Of a DNA stretch of 64,000 nt, positions 52,529 through 62,112 are shown one piece after another. This DNA comes from Candidatus Lachnoclostridium pullistercoris (GTDB taxonomy: Bacteria > Bacillota > Clostridia > Lachnospirales > Lachnospiraceae). The stretch lies in NCBI GenBank assembly GCA_019119775.1, contig DWWL01000010.1:37463-101462 (forward strand), given 5' to 3'. The stretch's first letter is position 1; every line of letters starts with the position of its first letter. The notes under the pieces were generated by a model. That model made no database searches, was not told where the DNA came from, and saw only the letters and a list, made by a program, of their open reading frames with translations. Both the position numbers and the translations under genes were made by a program.

Positions 52529-53219
52529 AGTCGTTCACATCTCCGTCAAAATTGATCTTTCCGTCGTGGATCCTCACCACCCGCTTCGCCTCCACAGCGA
52601 TGGAGTTGTCGTGGGTGATCATCACGATGGTATTTCCCTCTTCGTTCAGCTGTTTTAAAAAGTCCAGCACCTCCCTGCTGGTGCGGGAATCCAGGGCGCC
52701 GGTGGGCTCGTCGGCCAGAATCAGGGACGGATCTCCCGCCAGGGCTCTGGCGATGGAGACTCTTTGCTGCTGGCCGCCGGAGAGCTGGTTGGGCATATTT
52801 CTCCATTTTTCCTTTAATCCCACCTTCTCCAGGGATTCCATGGCCCGGTCACGGCGCTCCTCTCTGCCCACCCCGGCGTAGAGGAGGGGCAGTTCCACGT
52901 TTTCCAGCAGATTTAACTTCGGCAGCAGATTGTACTGCTGGAAAATGAAGCCGATCATCTTGTTGCGGATGGCCGCCAGCTGATCGTCCGTCATGTCACT
53001 CACGTCCTCGCCGCCCAGATGGTAGCTGCCGGATGTGGGAACATCCAGGGCCCCGATGATGTTCATCAGGGTAGATTTGCCGCTGCCGGACTTTCCCACG
53101 ATCGCCACAAACTCTCCCTTGCCGATGTTTAAGGTGATGCCGTCGTTGGCCCGCACCTCCTCGTCACCCATGTGATAAATTTTATAAATATCCTTCAGTT
53201 CGATCAGCGGTTCGCTCAC
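52512..53219 (-). CDS. ABC transporter ATP-binding protein, MacB/LolD type
   Basis: Cytosolic ATPase of 235 residues driving the FtsX-type permease. Walker [11 protein letters not shown]-loop [14 protein letters not shown], signature [15 protein letters not shown] and Walker [13 protein letters not shown] are complete. The start is GTG at 53219 with AGGAGGAATACT. It lies in the efflux operon between the adaptor and the permease. Confidence 0.94.
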   Translation of the reverse strand: MSEPLIELKDIYKIYHMGDEEVRANDGITLNIGKGEFVAIVGKSGSGKSTLMNIIGALDVPTSGSYHLGGEDVSDMTDDQLAAIRNKMIGFIFQQYNLLPKLNLLENVELPLLYAGVGREERRDRAMESLEKVGLKEKWRNMPNQLSGGQQQRVSIARALAGDPSLILADEPTGALDSRTSREVLDFLKQLNEEGNTIVMITHDNSIAVEAKRVVRIHDGKINFDGDVNDYAAII

Positions 53220-53247
53220 AGTATTCCTCCTCTCCGCCGGGATTTTC

Positions 53248-55041
53248 CTATCTGGGACCCATGCCGCCTCCGCCGCCGGGGCCGCCTCCCATACCGCCGC
53301 CGGGACCGCCTCCCATGCCGCCCATGCCGCCCATGGGCATCATGGAAGCGCCGGTGTCGGCACTGGACTCATCCACATAGACTTCGTCTCCCTCGGACAG
53401 GCCGCTCACGATCTCCACAAACTGGTCGCTGATCAGACCGGTCTCCACCTCCACGGAGCGGAAACCTGCCGGAACTCCCGGCTCCGCCTCCGCCGACGCA
53501 TCCTTTACGTACACCCGGTTGCCTCTCATCAGGGAATCCGCCGGAATCGCCAGCACGTCAGAAGCCTCATCCAGAATGATGGTTCCCGTCACGTTCATGC
53601 CCGGGATCAGATCTCCCACTTCGTCCATGGTGACTGTCACCGGGTAGTTGGTGACGCCGTTGGAGTAGGAACCGTTGATGCTCACATTGGTGACTGTGCC
53701 GGTAAAAGTCTGCCCTTCAAAAGCGTCCGCCGCTACCTCTACCTTCTGTCCCACTTTCACGCTCTGGATATCCATCTCATCAATGGACATCTCAAAGGTC
53801 AGTTCAGACAGGTCGTAAATAATGGCCAGAGTGGTATCGGAATTGGAATCCCTGGTGATCGTCTCGCCGGCATTCACATTTTTTGTGATCACCTGACCGG
53901 AAATGGGCGCCGTGATGGTGTAATCGTCGTAATTGTCCTGGGTCGTCTCAATGCTGTTCTCCGCATTCTCCACCTGCTGCTTCGCGGAATCCAGGCTGCT
54001 CTCGTAATTTCTCATCAGACGGTCGGCTGAGGAGGCCGTCATGGAAAAGAGGGGAGTTCCCACCGTCACATAATCGCCCTCTGACACCAGAAGAGCTTCC
54101 ACCTCCACGCTGGAATCCAGATCCTCCGCCGTCATGGTCGTCTCCACCGCCGGCTCAAAGGTTCCCTCCTCCACGCAGGTCAGATCTCCCACCGTCACCA
54201 CCGCCATATGGGACGTGGTCAGGCCGCCGGGATTGGTCACCTGCACATGAACGTAGCGGACGATTCGGCCGCCGCTTATGGTTTCATCCATATTGGACAC
54301 GGACGTCACCGTGCCTGTGAGGACTTCCCCGGTGTCCGTGAGAGTCACTGTGCACTCTGTCCCCGCCGCGATGGCAGCCGCGTCCGAGGAGAGGAAGGGC
54401 ACTTTCAGCTTCATGGTGGCGTCGTCATAAATGTCCGCCACCGTAGTCTGGCCGCTCACCCGGTCCCCCGCCTCTATGTAAAGGTTCCGGATATATCCGG
54501 AGCGGGTGGACTTGTAGGTGTTTCCGGAAAATTTGGAAGCCGCCTCGTTATAATCCGCCTGGGCGTCTGCCAAATCGTCCTGGGCTCTCTGCAGGCTGTT
54601 CTGGGCGGAGGTGAGCTGGGACTCCATGGAGGAGCTGTCGATCTGGTAGAGCACCTGGCCCTCCGTCACCTGATCTCCCTCCTCAAAATCAGCGGACAGC
54701 ACTTCGCCCTCCACCAGAGAAGTGATATTATAGGAATCTTTCGCCTCCAGACTTCCCGACGCGGACAGGGTGGAGGTAATATCCTGCCTCTGGACCGTGG
54801 CCGTGCGCTGTGTCTGGGCCTGGGAACTTGCCGCCTCCTGCCGCCTGTGAAGAAACAGGGCTCCGCCCACGATCGCCAGAGCGATCACCCCGCCGGCGAT
54901 GAGGAGCCGCTTTTTCCCTTTTTTCTTTCCCTTTTTCTTTTTTCCCGGATCCGTCTGCATATCTCCCTCTTTTTTCCCGGACCGTTTCAGTTTTCCGGCC
55001 AGCTCCTTAAAGCCCGGCCATTTTCCGCTTTTATTCATCAT
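53248..55041 (-). CDS. HlyD/MacA-type efflux adaptor protein
   Basis: Membrane-anchored adaptor (597 residues) that joins the exporter to the outside face. N-terminal basic segment and one membrane helix (LLIAGGVIALAIVGGALFL, near residue 48), then a biotinyl-lipoyl hairpin half, a coiled coil (ESQLTSAQNSLQRAQDDL), beta-barrel and membrane-proximal domains. The last 30 residues are almost all Gly and Met, with repeated MGGMGG and GGGPGG units, unusual and perhaps metal-binding or disordered. Domain order matches MacA. GGGAGTGCAGAG before the ATG. Confidence 0.88.
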   Translation of the reverse strand: MMNKSGKWPGFKELAGKLKRSGKKEGDMQTDPGKKKKGKKKGKKRLLIAGGVIALAIVGGALFLHRRQEAASSQAQTQRTATVQRQDITSTLSASGSLEAKDSYNITSLVEGEVLSADFEEGDQVTEGQVLYQIDSSSMESQLTSAQNSLQRAQDDLADAQADYNEAASKFSGNTYKSTRSGYIRNLYIEAGDRVSGQTTVADIYDDATMKLKVPFLSSDAAAIAAGTECTVTLTDTGEVLTGTVTSVSNMDETISGGRIVRYVHVQVTNPGGLTTSHMAVVTVGDLTCVEEGTFEPAVETTMTAEDLDSSVEVEALLVSEGDYVTVGTPLFSMTASSADRLMRNYESSLDSAKQQVENAENSIETTQDNYDDYTITAPISGQVITKNVNAGETITRDSNSDTTLAIIYDLSELTFEMSIDEMDIQSVKVGQKVEVAADAFEGQTFTGTVTNVSINGSYSNGVTNYPVTVTMDEVGDLIPGMNVTGTIILDEASDVLAIPADSLMRGNRVYVKDASAEAEPGVPAGFRSVEVETGLISDQFVEIVSGLSEGDEVYVDESSADTGASMMPMGGMGGMGGGPGGGMGGGPGGGGGMGPR

Positions 55042-55073
55042 CTCTGCACTCCCTTGATTCTGCTGTTATCGGT

Positions 55074-56183
55074 TCAGTCCACGTCATCGTCCACATAGTC
55101 AACCACCGTGTAAGTCTCGTTCTCATTTCCGTCCGTGGAAATAGTGTAGATCAGAGTGATCCGGTCCCCCACCTCCAGGGTGCCGTACATGGAAAAGGCA
55201 AACTGCATCTCAGAGCTGTCCAGCTTGTACCGGTTTCCATCGTCTAACTCCACCTCCGTGGGCGTCATCACATCGCTGGAATTGTAGTAAATGTGGGTGA
55301 TGTGTCCGTTGACCACATTCCGGTCCGAATCTCCGTCTGCCGCCTCGCTGTATGCCCACACAGTTTTTGAGCCGGGGTTATAGTAGACCACAAGATAACC
55401 GGTGTTCAGATAGGATTTGAACAGTTCCATCTCCACCGCCGTGCCGTTCACGAAAAAGTTGGCGTCATTCATGCCGAAGGGCATGCTCTCCACAAACCGG
55501 CTCCAGTCCGTAAACACCTTCGGTCCCTTCAGGCTGTTGTCCGCCATGGCCAGAGGGTTGATCTCCCCGTCGGAGGTGAGCTCGCACCCCAGAATCGCTC
55601 CGTAAATCCCGTTTCCGTCCTTCGGCTCCGCCTTCAGCAGGTTGTAGAACAGGTTGATGCAGTCCTCTTTCGTCAGGGTATCGGACCCGCTCTTTCCGAT
55701 CTCATCGTTTAAATCCAGATATTCAAACAGGCTCATGCGGCCGCCGATCTGGTCTCCGGAAAAATCTTCGCTGGTATACCCTAAAAGGGCCAGCACTCCT
55801 CTGGCTGCCTCCTGCAGCGTCACGTACTGGTCCGGCCGGAACACGCCTCCTAAGTAGCCCACCATCCACTCGTTGCTGGCGGCGATTCTCACGTAGGAGG
55901 CGTACATATTGTCTTTCGGCACATCTGAAAACACGGAAACCGTGCTCCTGTCTGATGTGATGTTGCGGTACTCCGACGCATTCACCAGCATCTGGGCAAA
56001 CTGGGCCCGGGTGACGGGCTGATACACTCCTGTAATGTCCATGATCCCGGATATTCCGATCACTTTTTTCCTCAGTTCAAATTCCGTGGAAGAGGAAGAC
56101 GCCGCTGCCGCGTCCAGCGGAACCTCCGCAGCCATCAAAAGAGCGGCTGCCGTCAGGGAAAATACTGCCATCTGTCTTTTCAT
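55074..56183 (-). CDS. Exported SLH-like protein opening the efflux operon
   Basis: A 369-residue secreted protein: signal peptide (MKRQMAVFSLTAAALLMAA, cleaved near residue 28), two S-layer-homology-like repeats (ITGVYQPVTRAQFAQMLVNA; VFRPDQYVTLQEAARGVLAL) that would bind wall polysaccharide, then a beta-rich C-terminal region. It is the first gene of the adaptor/ATPase/permease operon, which suggests the exporter machine is tethered to the wall or that the protein senses envelope state; both are inference. ATG with GGAAGGAGCAGATAA. Transcribed from the direct-repeat promoter at 56236-56267. Confidence 0.85.
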   Translation of the reverse strand: MKRQMAVFSLTAAALLMAAEVPLDAAAASSSSTEFELRKKVIGISGIMDITGVYQPVTRAQFAQMLVNASEYRNITSDRSTVSVFSDVPKDNMYASYVRIAASNEWMVGYLGGVFRPDQYVTLQEAARGVLALLGYTSEDFSGDQIGGRMSLFEYLDLNDEIGKSGSDTLTKEDCINLFYNLLKAEPKDGNGIYGAILGCELTSDGEINPLAMADNSLKGPKVFTDWSRFVESMPFGMNDANFFVNGTAVEMELFKSYLNTGYLVVYYNPGSKTVWAYSEAADGDSDRNVVNGHITHIYYNSSDVMTPTEVELDDGNRYKLDSSEMQFAFSMYGTLEVGDRITLIYTISTDGNENETYTVVDYVDDDVD

Positions 56184-56235
56184 TTATCTGCTCCTTCCAT
56201 TTCAGGCACAGGGCCTTCTGTAACAAACTGCCCTT

Positions 56236-56318
56236 ACTATAAGATTTTCAGCTGAAAAGAAGCTGAAATTCACAAAAATTTCAAACTTCAGCTTCCTTTC
56301 AGCATGCTATACTATAGT
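56236..56318. promoter_or_regulatory. Two mirror-image direct-repeat operators with TATAGT -10 boxes
   Basis: Plus strand: TTCAGCTTCCTTTCAGC (56287-56303), nine bases, TATAGT (56313-56318). Minus strand: TTCAGCTTCTTTTCAGC (56267 down to 56251), nine bases, TATAGT (56241 down to 56236). The 11-base repeat period replaces a -35 box, as at OmpR/PhoB-activated promoters. Confidence 0.8.
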
Positions 56319-56390
56319 TATGACAGGGGAAAGACACGCCTCTTTTAATCAGGAATATGCGCCGGAGACGGCGGGAAATGGGTGACAGTT

Positions 56391-57065
56391 ATGAGGATTT
56401 TAATTGTGGAAGACGAAAAACGCCTGGCCATGACCTTAAAGGATCTTTTAGAACAGGCGGGATACCAGGCAGATATGGCGTTTGACGGGAACGACGGCCT
56501 GGAGCTGGCAAAAAGCGGCATCTACGACGCTCTGATCCTGGACGTCATGCTGCCGGCCTTAAACGGCCTTCAGCTTTTAAAGGCGCTCCGCGCCGGAGGC
56601 CAGATGACGCCGGTGCTCATGCTGACCGCAAAGGCGGATCTCGCCGACCGGGTGGCCGGCCTGGACTCCGGGGCCGACTATTATCTGACCAAACCTTTTG
56701 AAAACCAGGAACTTCTCGCCTGCCTGCGGACCATTCTGCGCCGCCAGGCCGCCATCGTCCCTGATTTTCTGGAATTCGGGGATCTGACCTTAAACCCGTC
56801 CGCCTCCCAGCTCTCCTGCGGCAGCCGGAACGTGACCTTAAGCTCTAAAGAACTGGAGCTGATGACCATTCTCTTTAAGAATACGGGACAGTTTATCTCC
56901 AAAGAAACCCTTCTGCTGAAAGTCTGGGGATACGACGCCAGCGTAAATGCCAACAGCGTGGAGGCGTACATCTCCTTTATCCGCAAAAAGCTCTCCCTTC
57001 TCCACTCCCGCGTGGCGGTGAAAGTGGCCAGAAATATCGGCTACCGGCTGGAGGATCCGTCATGA
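56391..57065 (+). CDS. OmpR-family response regulator
   Basis: Two-component response regulator of 224 residues. Receiver domain: acidic pair VEDEKR, phospho-accepting Asp in DALILDVMLP, Thr in MLTAKAD and Lys in LTKPF. C-terminal winged helix: LSSKELELMTILFKNTGQFI and VWGYDASVNANSVEAYISF in part. ATG 56391 gives the standard MRILIVEDE start; a GTG at 56382 is less likely. Overlaps the kinase gene by ATGA. It probably activates both its own operon and the divergent efflux operon through the paired repeats. Confidence 0.94.
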   Translation: MRILIVEDEKRLAMTLKDLLEQAGYQADMAFDGNDGLELAKSGIYDALILDVMLPALNGLQLLKALRAGGQMTPVLMLTAKADLADRVAGLDSGADYYLTKPFENQELLACLRTILRRQAAIVPDFLEFGDLTLNPSASQLSCGSRNVTLSSKELELMTILFKNTGQFISKETLLLKVWGYDASVNANSVEAYISFIRKKLSLLHSRVAVKVARNIGYRLEDPS

Positions 57066-58384
57066 TCCGGCGGCTTCGGTGGAAATTTGTGGCGATCCTG
57101 ATGACAGTGGTCACCATTTTTCTCACCCTCATCCTCACCACCATGTACTACACCAGCCGCATGGGATATGAGCGCCGCTGCGCCGGAATCCTGCAGATCG
57201 CCCTTCAGGAGTCCAGGGATCCGCGGCCCCAGCCCCCCTTTCCCAGGCAGGAAGCGGCCCCGGATGACTATGATCCCGGCCGGGAGCGGCCGGAGTTTTC
57301 TGAGGACGCCCCCCTCTTCTCCCTTCCTCCCATCCAGGACCGCTCTCCCATTCTGGTGGCCGAGCGGAACGGGGACGGCACGGTCCGCATCCTAATCAAC
57401 CGCCTTTACCAGACGGACGAGGAGAGCGCAGCCGCCCTGGCCGATCAGGTCTTCGCGGCAGAAGAAAACTCCGGCACCTTTCAGAGCGAGAGCCTGCGCT
57501 GGCAGCGGACACCTGCCGGACCGGACGGCTCCGTCACCTGCGCCGTCGCCGACATTTCCCAGGAGCAGTCGGCTCTGCGCTGGCAGCTGATTTACTCCCT
57601 GATCATCGGGCTTCTGGCTCTGGCAGCATTTTTTGCCGTCTTTGTCTTTCTCTCCCGCTGGGCCACCGCTCCCATCGCCGACGCCTGGAAGACAAAGCAG
57701 CAGTTCGTCTCCGACGCCTCCCACGAGCTGAAGACGCCGCTGACGGTGATCCTCTCCAACGTCAGTCTTTTAAAGCAGTCTGCCGCCATCTCTGATCCCA
57801 GCGACCGCCGACGGATCGACTACATTTACTCCGAGGCTTCGCGGATGAAAGAGCTGACGGAAAGCCTGTTGGTGCTGGCCAGAAGCGACTACGCCCCCGG
57901 GAAGGCGGCGTCCTCCTTCGTCCCCCTGGATTTCAGCTTTCTGACAGACAGCTGTGTCTCCACCTTCGAGCCGGTGGCCTTTGAGATGGGAAAGACCATA
58001 AGTACAGATATTAAGCGGAGGCTCACCGTCTGCGGGGACGAATCCAAGCTCAAGCAGCTCATCGACATTCTCATGGACAATGCCTGCAAATACAGCTGCA
58101 AAGAAAGCTGCATCCGCGTCTCTCTAAAGCAGGAAGGCGGAGAAGCCGTTCTCTCCGTCACCACCGACGGGACTCCCCTCTCACCGGAGGAACTGAAGCA
58201 GCTCTTCCACCGCTTCTACCGGGCTGACCCCTCCCGCGGCAGCGTGCCCGGCTTCGGCCTGGGCCTGTCCATCGCTCAGTGCATCTGTGAGGAGCACAAA
58301 GGAAAAATCACCGCTGCCGCCGACAGAGCAGGTCAGAACACCTTTACGGTGCACCTTCCCCTCTGCCGGCAGAGCGGTGACTGA
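57062..58384 (+). CDS. Sensor histidine kinase
   Basis: Membrane sensor of 440 residues. Two transmembrane helices (residues 8-30 and about 175-198) enclose an extracytoplasmic sensor domain of 145 residues rich in Pro and Asp/Glu. The dimerisation box is SDASHELKTPLTVILSN, and the ATPase part has DNACKYS, a short G1-type DGTPLSPEE and GFGLGLSIAQ. It phosphorylates the regulator encoded just before it. The signal is unknown; exporters beside such pairs usually remove the compound that is sensed. Confidence 0.93.
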   Translation: MIRRLRWKFVAILMTVVTIFLTLILTTMYYTSRMGYERRCAGILQIALQESRDPRPQPPFPRQEAAPDDYDPGRERPEFSEDAPLFSLPPIQDRSPILVAERNGDGTVRILINRLYQTDEESAAALADQVFAAEENSGTFQSESLRWQRTPAGPDGSVTCAVADISQEQSALRWQLIYSLIIGLLALAAFFAVFVFLSRWATAPIADAWKTKQQFVSDASHELKTPLTVILSNVSLLKQSAAISDPSDRRRIDYIYSEASRMKELTESLLVLARSDYAPGKAASSFVPLDFSFLTDSCVSTFEPVAFEMGKTISTDIKRRLTVCGDESKLKQLIDILMDNACKYSCKESCIRVSLKQEGGEAVLSVTTDGTPLSPEELKQLFHRFYRADPSRGSVPGFGLGLSIAQCICEEHKGKITAAADRAGQNTFTVHLPLCRQSGD

Positions 58385-58416
58385 AATGTTTTCGATATTT
58401 TTTTCGGCATTGCTTT

Positions 58417-59337
58417 TTACATGGGAACTGTGTTGAGCGCGGCAGCCACCAGAGGAATGGTGATCAGGGACAGAATGGTGGATGTCATGATCAGCTCCGA
58501 CGCAAATTTGTAATCCCGGTGATATTTCTGGGCCAGCATCACGGAGGTGCTGGCAGCCGGCATGGCGGTCAAAAGCACGCTCACCTTTATGCTCAGCTCG
58601 TCCAGGGGCAGTTTCCACAGCAGCAGCCCTACCAGGAAAGGTATGAGCAGCAGACGGTAAAAGCTGAAAATAATCGCGTCTTTATTGAGCATCTCCTTCG
58701 GCTCCACATCGCTTAAGATCGCGCCGATTAACATCATGCTGAGGGCGGTGCTGCATCCGCCGATCTGACCGATAGTATCGCTGACAGCAGCCGGCAGATG
58801 CCATCCCGCCGTGTAGGACACCATGATCACGATTCCCAGAAAAACGGCGATGATGCAGGGATGGGTGAGAACTTTTTTCACCACTTCCCTGCTGCTCACG
58901 GTGGTGAACATGGACAGACCGTAGGACCACATGAAGATTCTCTGAGGCAGCAGAAACACCGACGCGTACAAAAGTCCCAGAGAGCCGTAGACGGCTGCTG
59001 CCACCGGCATGCCGATAAAGCCGGCGTTTGACACCATGGTGGCATATTTCAGGCAGATTCTTCTGCCCTCCTCCGCATTTCTGTAGAAAATGTGATTCCA
59101 GATCCAGTAAAAGCACTGGATGCCGCAGGAAATGACCAGCACGTTCAGGGTGGAGGAAAGGATTTCCGGGGACAGCTCCATCTCAAAGGATTCCAGGATG
59201 GAACAGGGGAGCACCACCATCAGGATCACATCCACCAGGTGATCTCTCGTCTCCGTATTGAGGACTCCGATCTTTCCCAGCACAAATCCCACCACCGCCA
59301 GCAAAAATATCTGTATCTGAAGCTCTATCATTTCCAT
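58417..59337 (-). CDS. AEC-family transporter
   Basis: Membrane carrier of 306 residues with about ten helices in two inverted repeats, auxin efflux carrier / malate permease type. Helix 1 is FLLAVVGFVLGKIGVL; the crossover regions contain NAGFIGMPVAAA and AMPAASTSVMLAQKY, both typical. Substrate is likely a dicarboxylate or other organic anion. It faces a LysR regulator over 131 bases, the common pairing for AEC carriers. ATG 59337 or the next in-frame ATG 59331 could start it. Confidence 0.9.
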   Translation of the reverse strand: MEMIELQIQIFLLAVVGFVLGKIGVLNTETRDHLVDVILMVVLPCSILESFEMELSPEILSSTLNVLVISCGIQCFYWIWNHIFYRNAEEGRRICLKYATMVSNAGFIGMPVAAAVYGSLGLLYASVFLLPQRIFMWSYGLSMFTTVSSREVVKKVLTHPCIIAVFLGIVIMVSYTAGWHLPAAVSDTIGQIGGCSTALSMMLIGAILSDVEPKEMLNKDAIIFSFYRLLLIPFLVGLLLWKLPLDELSIKVSVLLTAMPAASTSVMLAQKYHRDYKFASELIMTSTILSLITIPLVAAALNTVPM

Positions 59338-59405
59338 GGTCTTCTTTCGCCTCTCTCTTCTATACTATGGTTTCTCTTCAGACATTCTAAAAAAAATGTA
59401 TATAA

Positions 59406-59434
59406 TTGTAAATCCAATTTTTAAGATATATAAT
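59406..59434 (+). promoter_or_regulatory. Promoter of the LysR gene
   Basis: TTGTAA (59406-59411) and TATAAT (59429-59434), 17 bases apart, in the A/T-rich divergent region. Several T-N11-A frames are possible, so no single LysR site is claimed. Confidence 0.65.
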
Positions 59435-59468
59435 ATTAATAATCTTAATATTTACGAGGGAGGTATTT

Positions 59469-60365
59469 ATGAAATACGAAGATGTTCTCACTTTTCTCAC
59501 CGTGGTGGAGACCCAGAACCTGGCTCAGGCGGCCAGGGAACTCTTTATCAGCCAGGGAACGGCCAGCATACGCATCCGGCGGCTGGAGGAGGAGCTGGGA
59601 GTGACTCTCCTCTACCGGCAGAAAGGCATAAAAAATGCGGCGCTCACTCCCTACGGAGAGCGCCTGATCCCCATTGCCCAGAACTGGCTGGACCTGCACG
59701 CAGAAGCCCACGCCCTGAAGAATTTAAGTTTAAACCGCACCCTCACCGTGGCGGCCACTGACACCCTGAATCTGTTTCTCCTCAATGATTTCTACAAACA
59801 TTTTATTTCCGACCACCCGGAAATCTCCCTGCAGATCATGACCTATCACTCCCAGGAGATCAGCCGGATGGTGGACAGCCAGCGCTGCGACATCGGCATC
59901 ACCGGCAGCCTCTTTATCTATCCGTCCACCAAATCCTTCACCCTCATGGCTGAGCCCTTTGTCTTTCTCTGCCATAAAAAATCTCCCTTCGCGGACAGCC
60001 TGAACGTGGACTGTCTGAAGGGAGAAAAAGAAGTCTACAACAACTGGTCCTCGGAATTTGACCACTGGCACCGCCATTATTTCGCGTCCTTAAAGACGAA
60101 AAAGATCACCATCGGCACGCCTGCCATGATCCCCAACTTTCTGGACGACGAGGAGAGCTGGTGCATCGTCCCCGCCTCCCTGGCCGAGCGGTTCATCTCC
60201 CAGGTGGAGCATTTCTGCATCCGCCGCCCGCCCATCTCCATGCCGGAGCGGAAATCCTATTTTCTCTGCCGGAAAACCCAGCTGCCGGAAATGGCCTCCC
60301 TCATCCGGATGTTCCAGGATTCCTGCCTGGACTACCTGGCGCGGCAGCAGGAGCGAAACGGGTGA
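59469..60365 (+). CDS. LysR-family transcriptional regulator
   Basis: A 298-residue LysR protein: winged helix (residues 1-60, NLAQAARELFISQGTASIRI) and two-lobed effector domain from about residue 95 (LTVAATDTLNLFLLNDF). It has good spacing, GGGAGGTATTT, before the ATG. Probable local regulator of the divergent AEC transporter. It converges on the D,D-carboxypeptidase gene with only two bases between stops. Confidence 0.92.
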   Translation: MKYEDVLTFLTVVETQNLAQAARELFISQGTASIRIRRLEEELGVTLLYRQKGIKNAALTPYGERLIPIAQNWLDLHAEAHALKNLSLNRTLTVAATDTLNLFLLNDFYKHFISDHPEISLQIMTYHSQEISRMVDSQRCDIGITGSLFIYPSTKSFTLMAEPFVFLCHKKSPFADSLNVDCLKGEKEVYNNWSSEFDHWHRHYFASLKTKKITIGTPAMIPNFLDDEESWCIVPASLAERFISQVEHFCIRRPPISMPERKSYFLCRKTQLPEMASLIRMFQDSCLDYLARQQERNG

Positions 60366-60367
60366 CG

Positions 60368-61870
60368 CTACGCGGCCCAGACGCCGTTTTCATCCACATA
60401 ATAGCCGTCCGGCGTGTAGGCATTCTTCACCATCGCTCCGTCCGAGCCCAAATAATACCATTTGTCCCCGCTCTGGACCCAGTAGTCCTTCGCCATGGCG
60501 CCGCTGCTGCGGAAATAATACCACTCTCCCGCAGAATCCTGCCGCCAGCCGGTGGCCATGGTCCCGTCTCCGTCAAACCAGTACTCTGCCCCGTCGATGG
60601 TCATCCACTCGCCCGCGGCTTTCGTGCCGTCCGCCTTCACAAAATACCAGTGATCTCCGCTCTGCTCCCAGTAGTTTCCGCTGGTTCCGCCGCCTGCAAG
60701 GGCGCTGTAATTGTCAAAACCGTAGTCCAGCAGAGCTTTCGTGTCCCCGTAGTGGGTGGAGGAGCTCTTCATCACCACAGCGATCAGACGGACGCCGTTT
60801 CTCTCCGCCGCCGTCACCAGCGTGTTGCCGGCTTTGGAGGTGTATCCCGTTTTTCCGCCGATGATCCCCTCGTAATAGCGGGAGTCTGTGGAGTAAAACA
60901 TCTTGTGCCCCATGGTGACCGTCCTGCCTGACGGATTATTTTTCGTGGCAGCGATCTTGTAGCTTAAGGTGGAATCCACCTTGCGGACCGTGGGATTTTC
61001 CATAGCCGCTCTCATGATCAGGGCCATGTCATAGGGAGTCGTCTTGTGATTTTCATTGTTCAGACCGTTGGGATTGACAAAATTGGTATTCTGGCACCCC
61101 AGCTCCTTCGCCCTGGCGTTCATCATGGCCGCAAAATTCTCCACGCTGCCGGCCACATGCTCCGCCAGCCCGTTGGCCACCTCGTTGGCCGACTTTAAGA
61201 GAAGGGCGTAGAGGCAGTCCTCCACAGTCAGCTGATCTCCCTCCGTCAGATTTAAAGTCACCGCGCCGGACTCTAGGTTGGTGGTTGCCGTCTTGGAGAA
61301 GGTGACCACTTCATCCAGGCTGCAGTTTTCCGCCACCAGAAGGGCTGTCATTATCTTTGTGATACTTGCCGGGTAAAACTGGGTGTTCTCATTCTTTCCA
61401 TATAACAGTTTCCCTGTGGACGCGTCAATCAGAGCCGCTCCCTCTGACTGAATCTCCGGCGCCTTCACCGTGGAAGCTGCCGTCCCGGCGCCGGCACCGG
61501 ATCCTGTCTGGACCTGACTGCCCGCCTGGCTCTGCCCGCTTCCCAGAGCGGCGCCCGGCCCCACTCCGCTCTCTCCGCCCGACTGCTGGGAACCTCCCGC
61601 AGAACCGGAGGCGGATGTTCCGGAGCTGGATGCGCCTGTGCCAGAACTGAATGTGCCTGTTCCTGCGCCGCTTCCGGACGTGCCTGCTCCCGGGGCTCCG
61701 GTCTGAGCAGTTCCTGTCCCAGGATTCCCGACTCCCGGCCCGGCGCTCTCTCCGCTTCCGGCCCCGCTCTCCACAGGAATCGGCGGGATCACGGAGGCGG
61801 CAGAAACCGCCTGGGAGCCGGCCAGGCTGACACAAAGGGTTAAAAGCAGCAGTGATCTATATTTTTTCAT
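60368..61870 (-). CDS. D-alanyl-D-alanine carboxypeptidase with C-terminal wall-binding repeats
   Basis: Penicillin-binding protein 5-type carboxypeptidase (500 residues) that trims the terminal D-Ala of peptidoglycan. Signal peptide (KKYRSLLLLTLCVSLAGSQA), then a Gly/Ser/Ala-rich linker of about 100 residues, then the active-site motifs SITK (Ser-x-x-Lys), SANE (Ser-x-Asn) and KTG. The C-terminus carries choline-binding-like repeats (WYYFRSSGAM, WYYLGSDGAM, GYYVDENG). ATG 61870 with GGGAGAATTACTT upstream. It is secreted and anchored to the wall by the repeats. Confidence 0.92.
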   Translation of the reverse strand: MKKYRSLLLLTLCVSLAGSQAVSAASVIPPIPVESGAGSGESAGPGVGNPGTGTAQTGAPGAGTSGSGAGTGTFSSGTGASSSGTSASGSAGGSQQSGGESGVGPGAALGSGQSQAGSQVQTGSGAGAGTAASTVKAPEIQSEGAALIDASTGKLLYGKNENTQFYPASITKIMTALLVAENCSLDEVVTFSKTATTNLESGAVTLNLTEGDQLTVEDCLYALLLKSANEVANGLAEHVAGSVENFAAMMNARAKELGCQNTNFVNPNGLNNENHKTTPYDMALIMRAAMENPTVRKVDSTLSYKIAATKNNPSGRTVTMGHKMFYSTDSRYYEGIIGGKTGYTSKAGNTLVTAAERNGVRLIAVVMKSSSTHYGDTKALLDYGFDNYSALAGGGTSGNYWEQSGDHWYFVKADGTKAAGEWMTIDGAEYWFDGDGTMATGWRQDSAGEWYYFRSSGAMAKDYWVQSGDKWYYLGSDGAMVKNAYTPDGYYVDENGVWAA

Positions 61871-62112
61871 AAGTAATTCTCCCTGATTTTCCATAAAAAT
61901 TTGAAGATTCCGCCCTGGCGCAGGCGCGGCCCCCGACCGCCTTCCGCCCCACGGACAGACTGTCTCCGCGTCCATTATAGCATAACTTCCGCCTGCAAAG
62001 AGAGACGATTTTCTTACATTTTTCTTTTCCCTTCCTCCTTGTCCTTTCCCGGAAAGGATGATAGAATGGTGGGACAGCGGCAGGAAACTGCCTCTATTAT
62101 CAGGAGGTGCCT

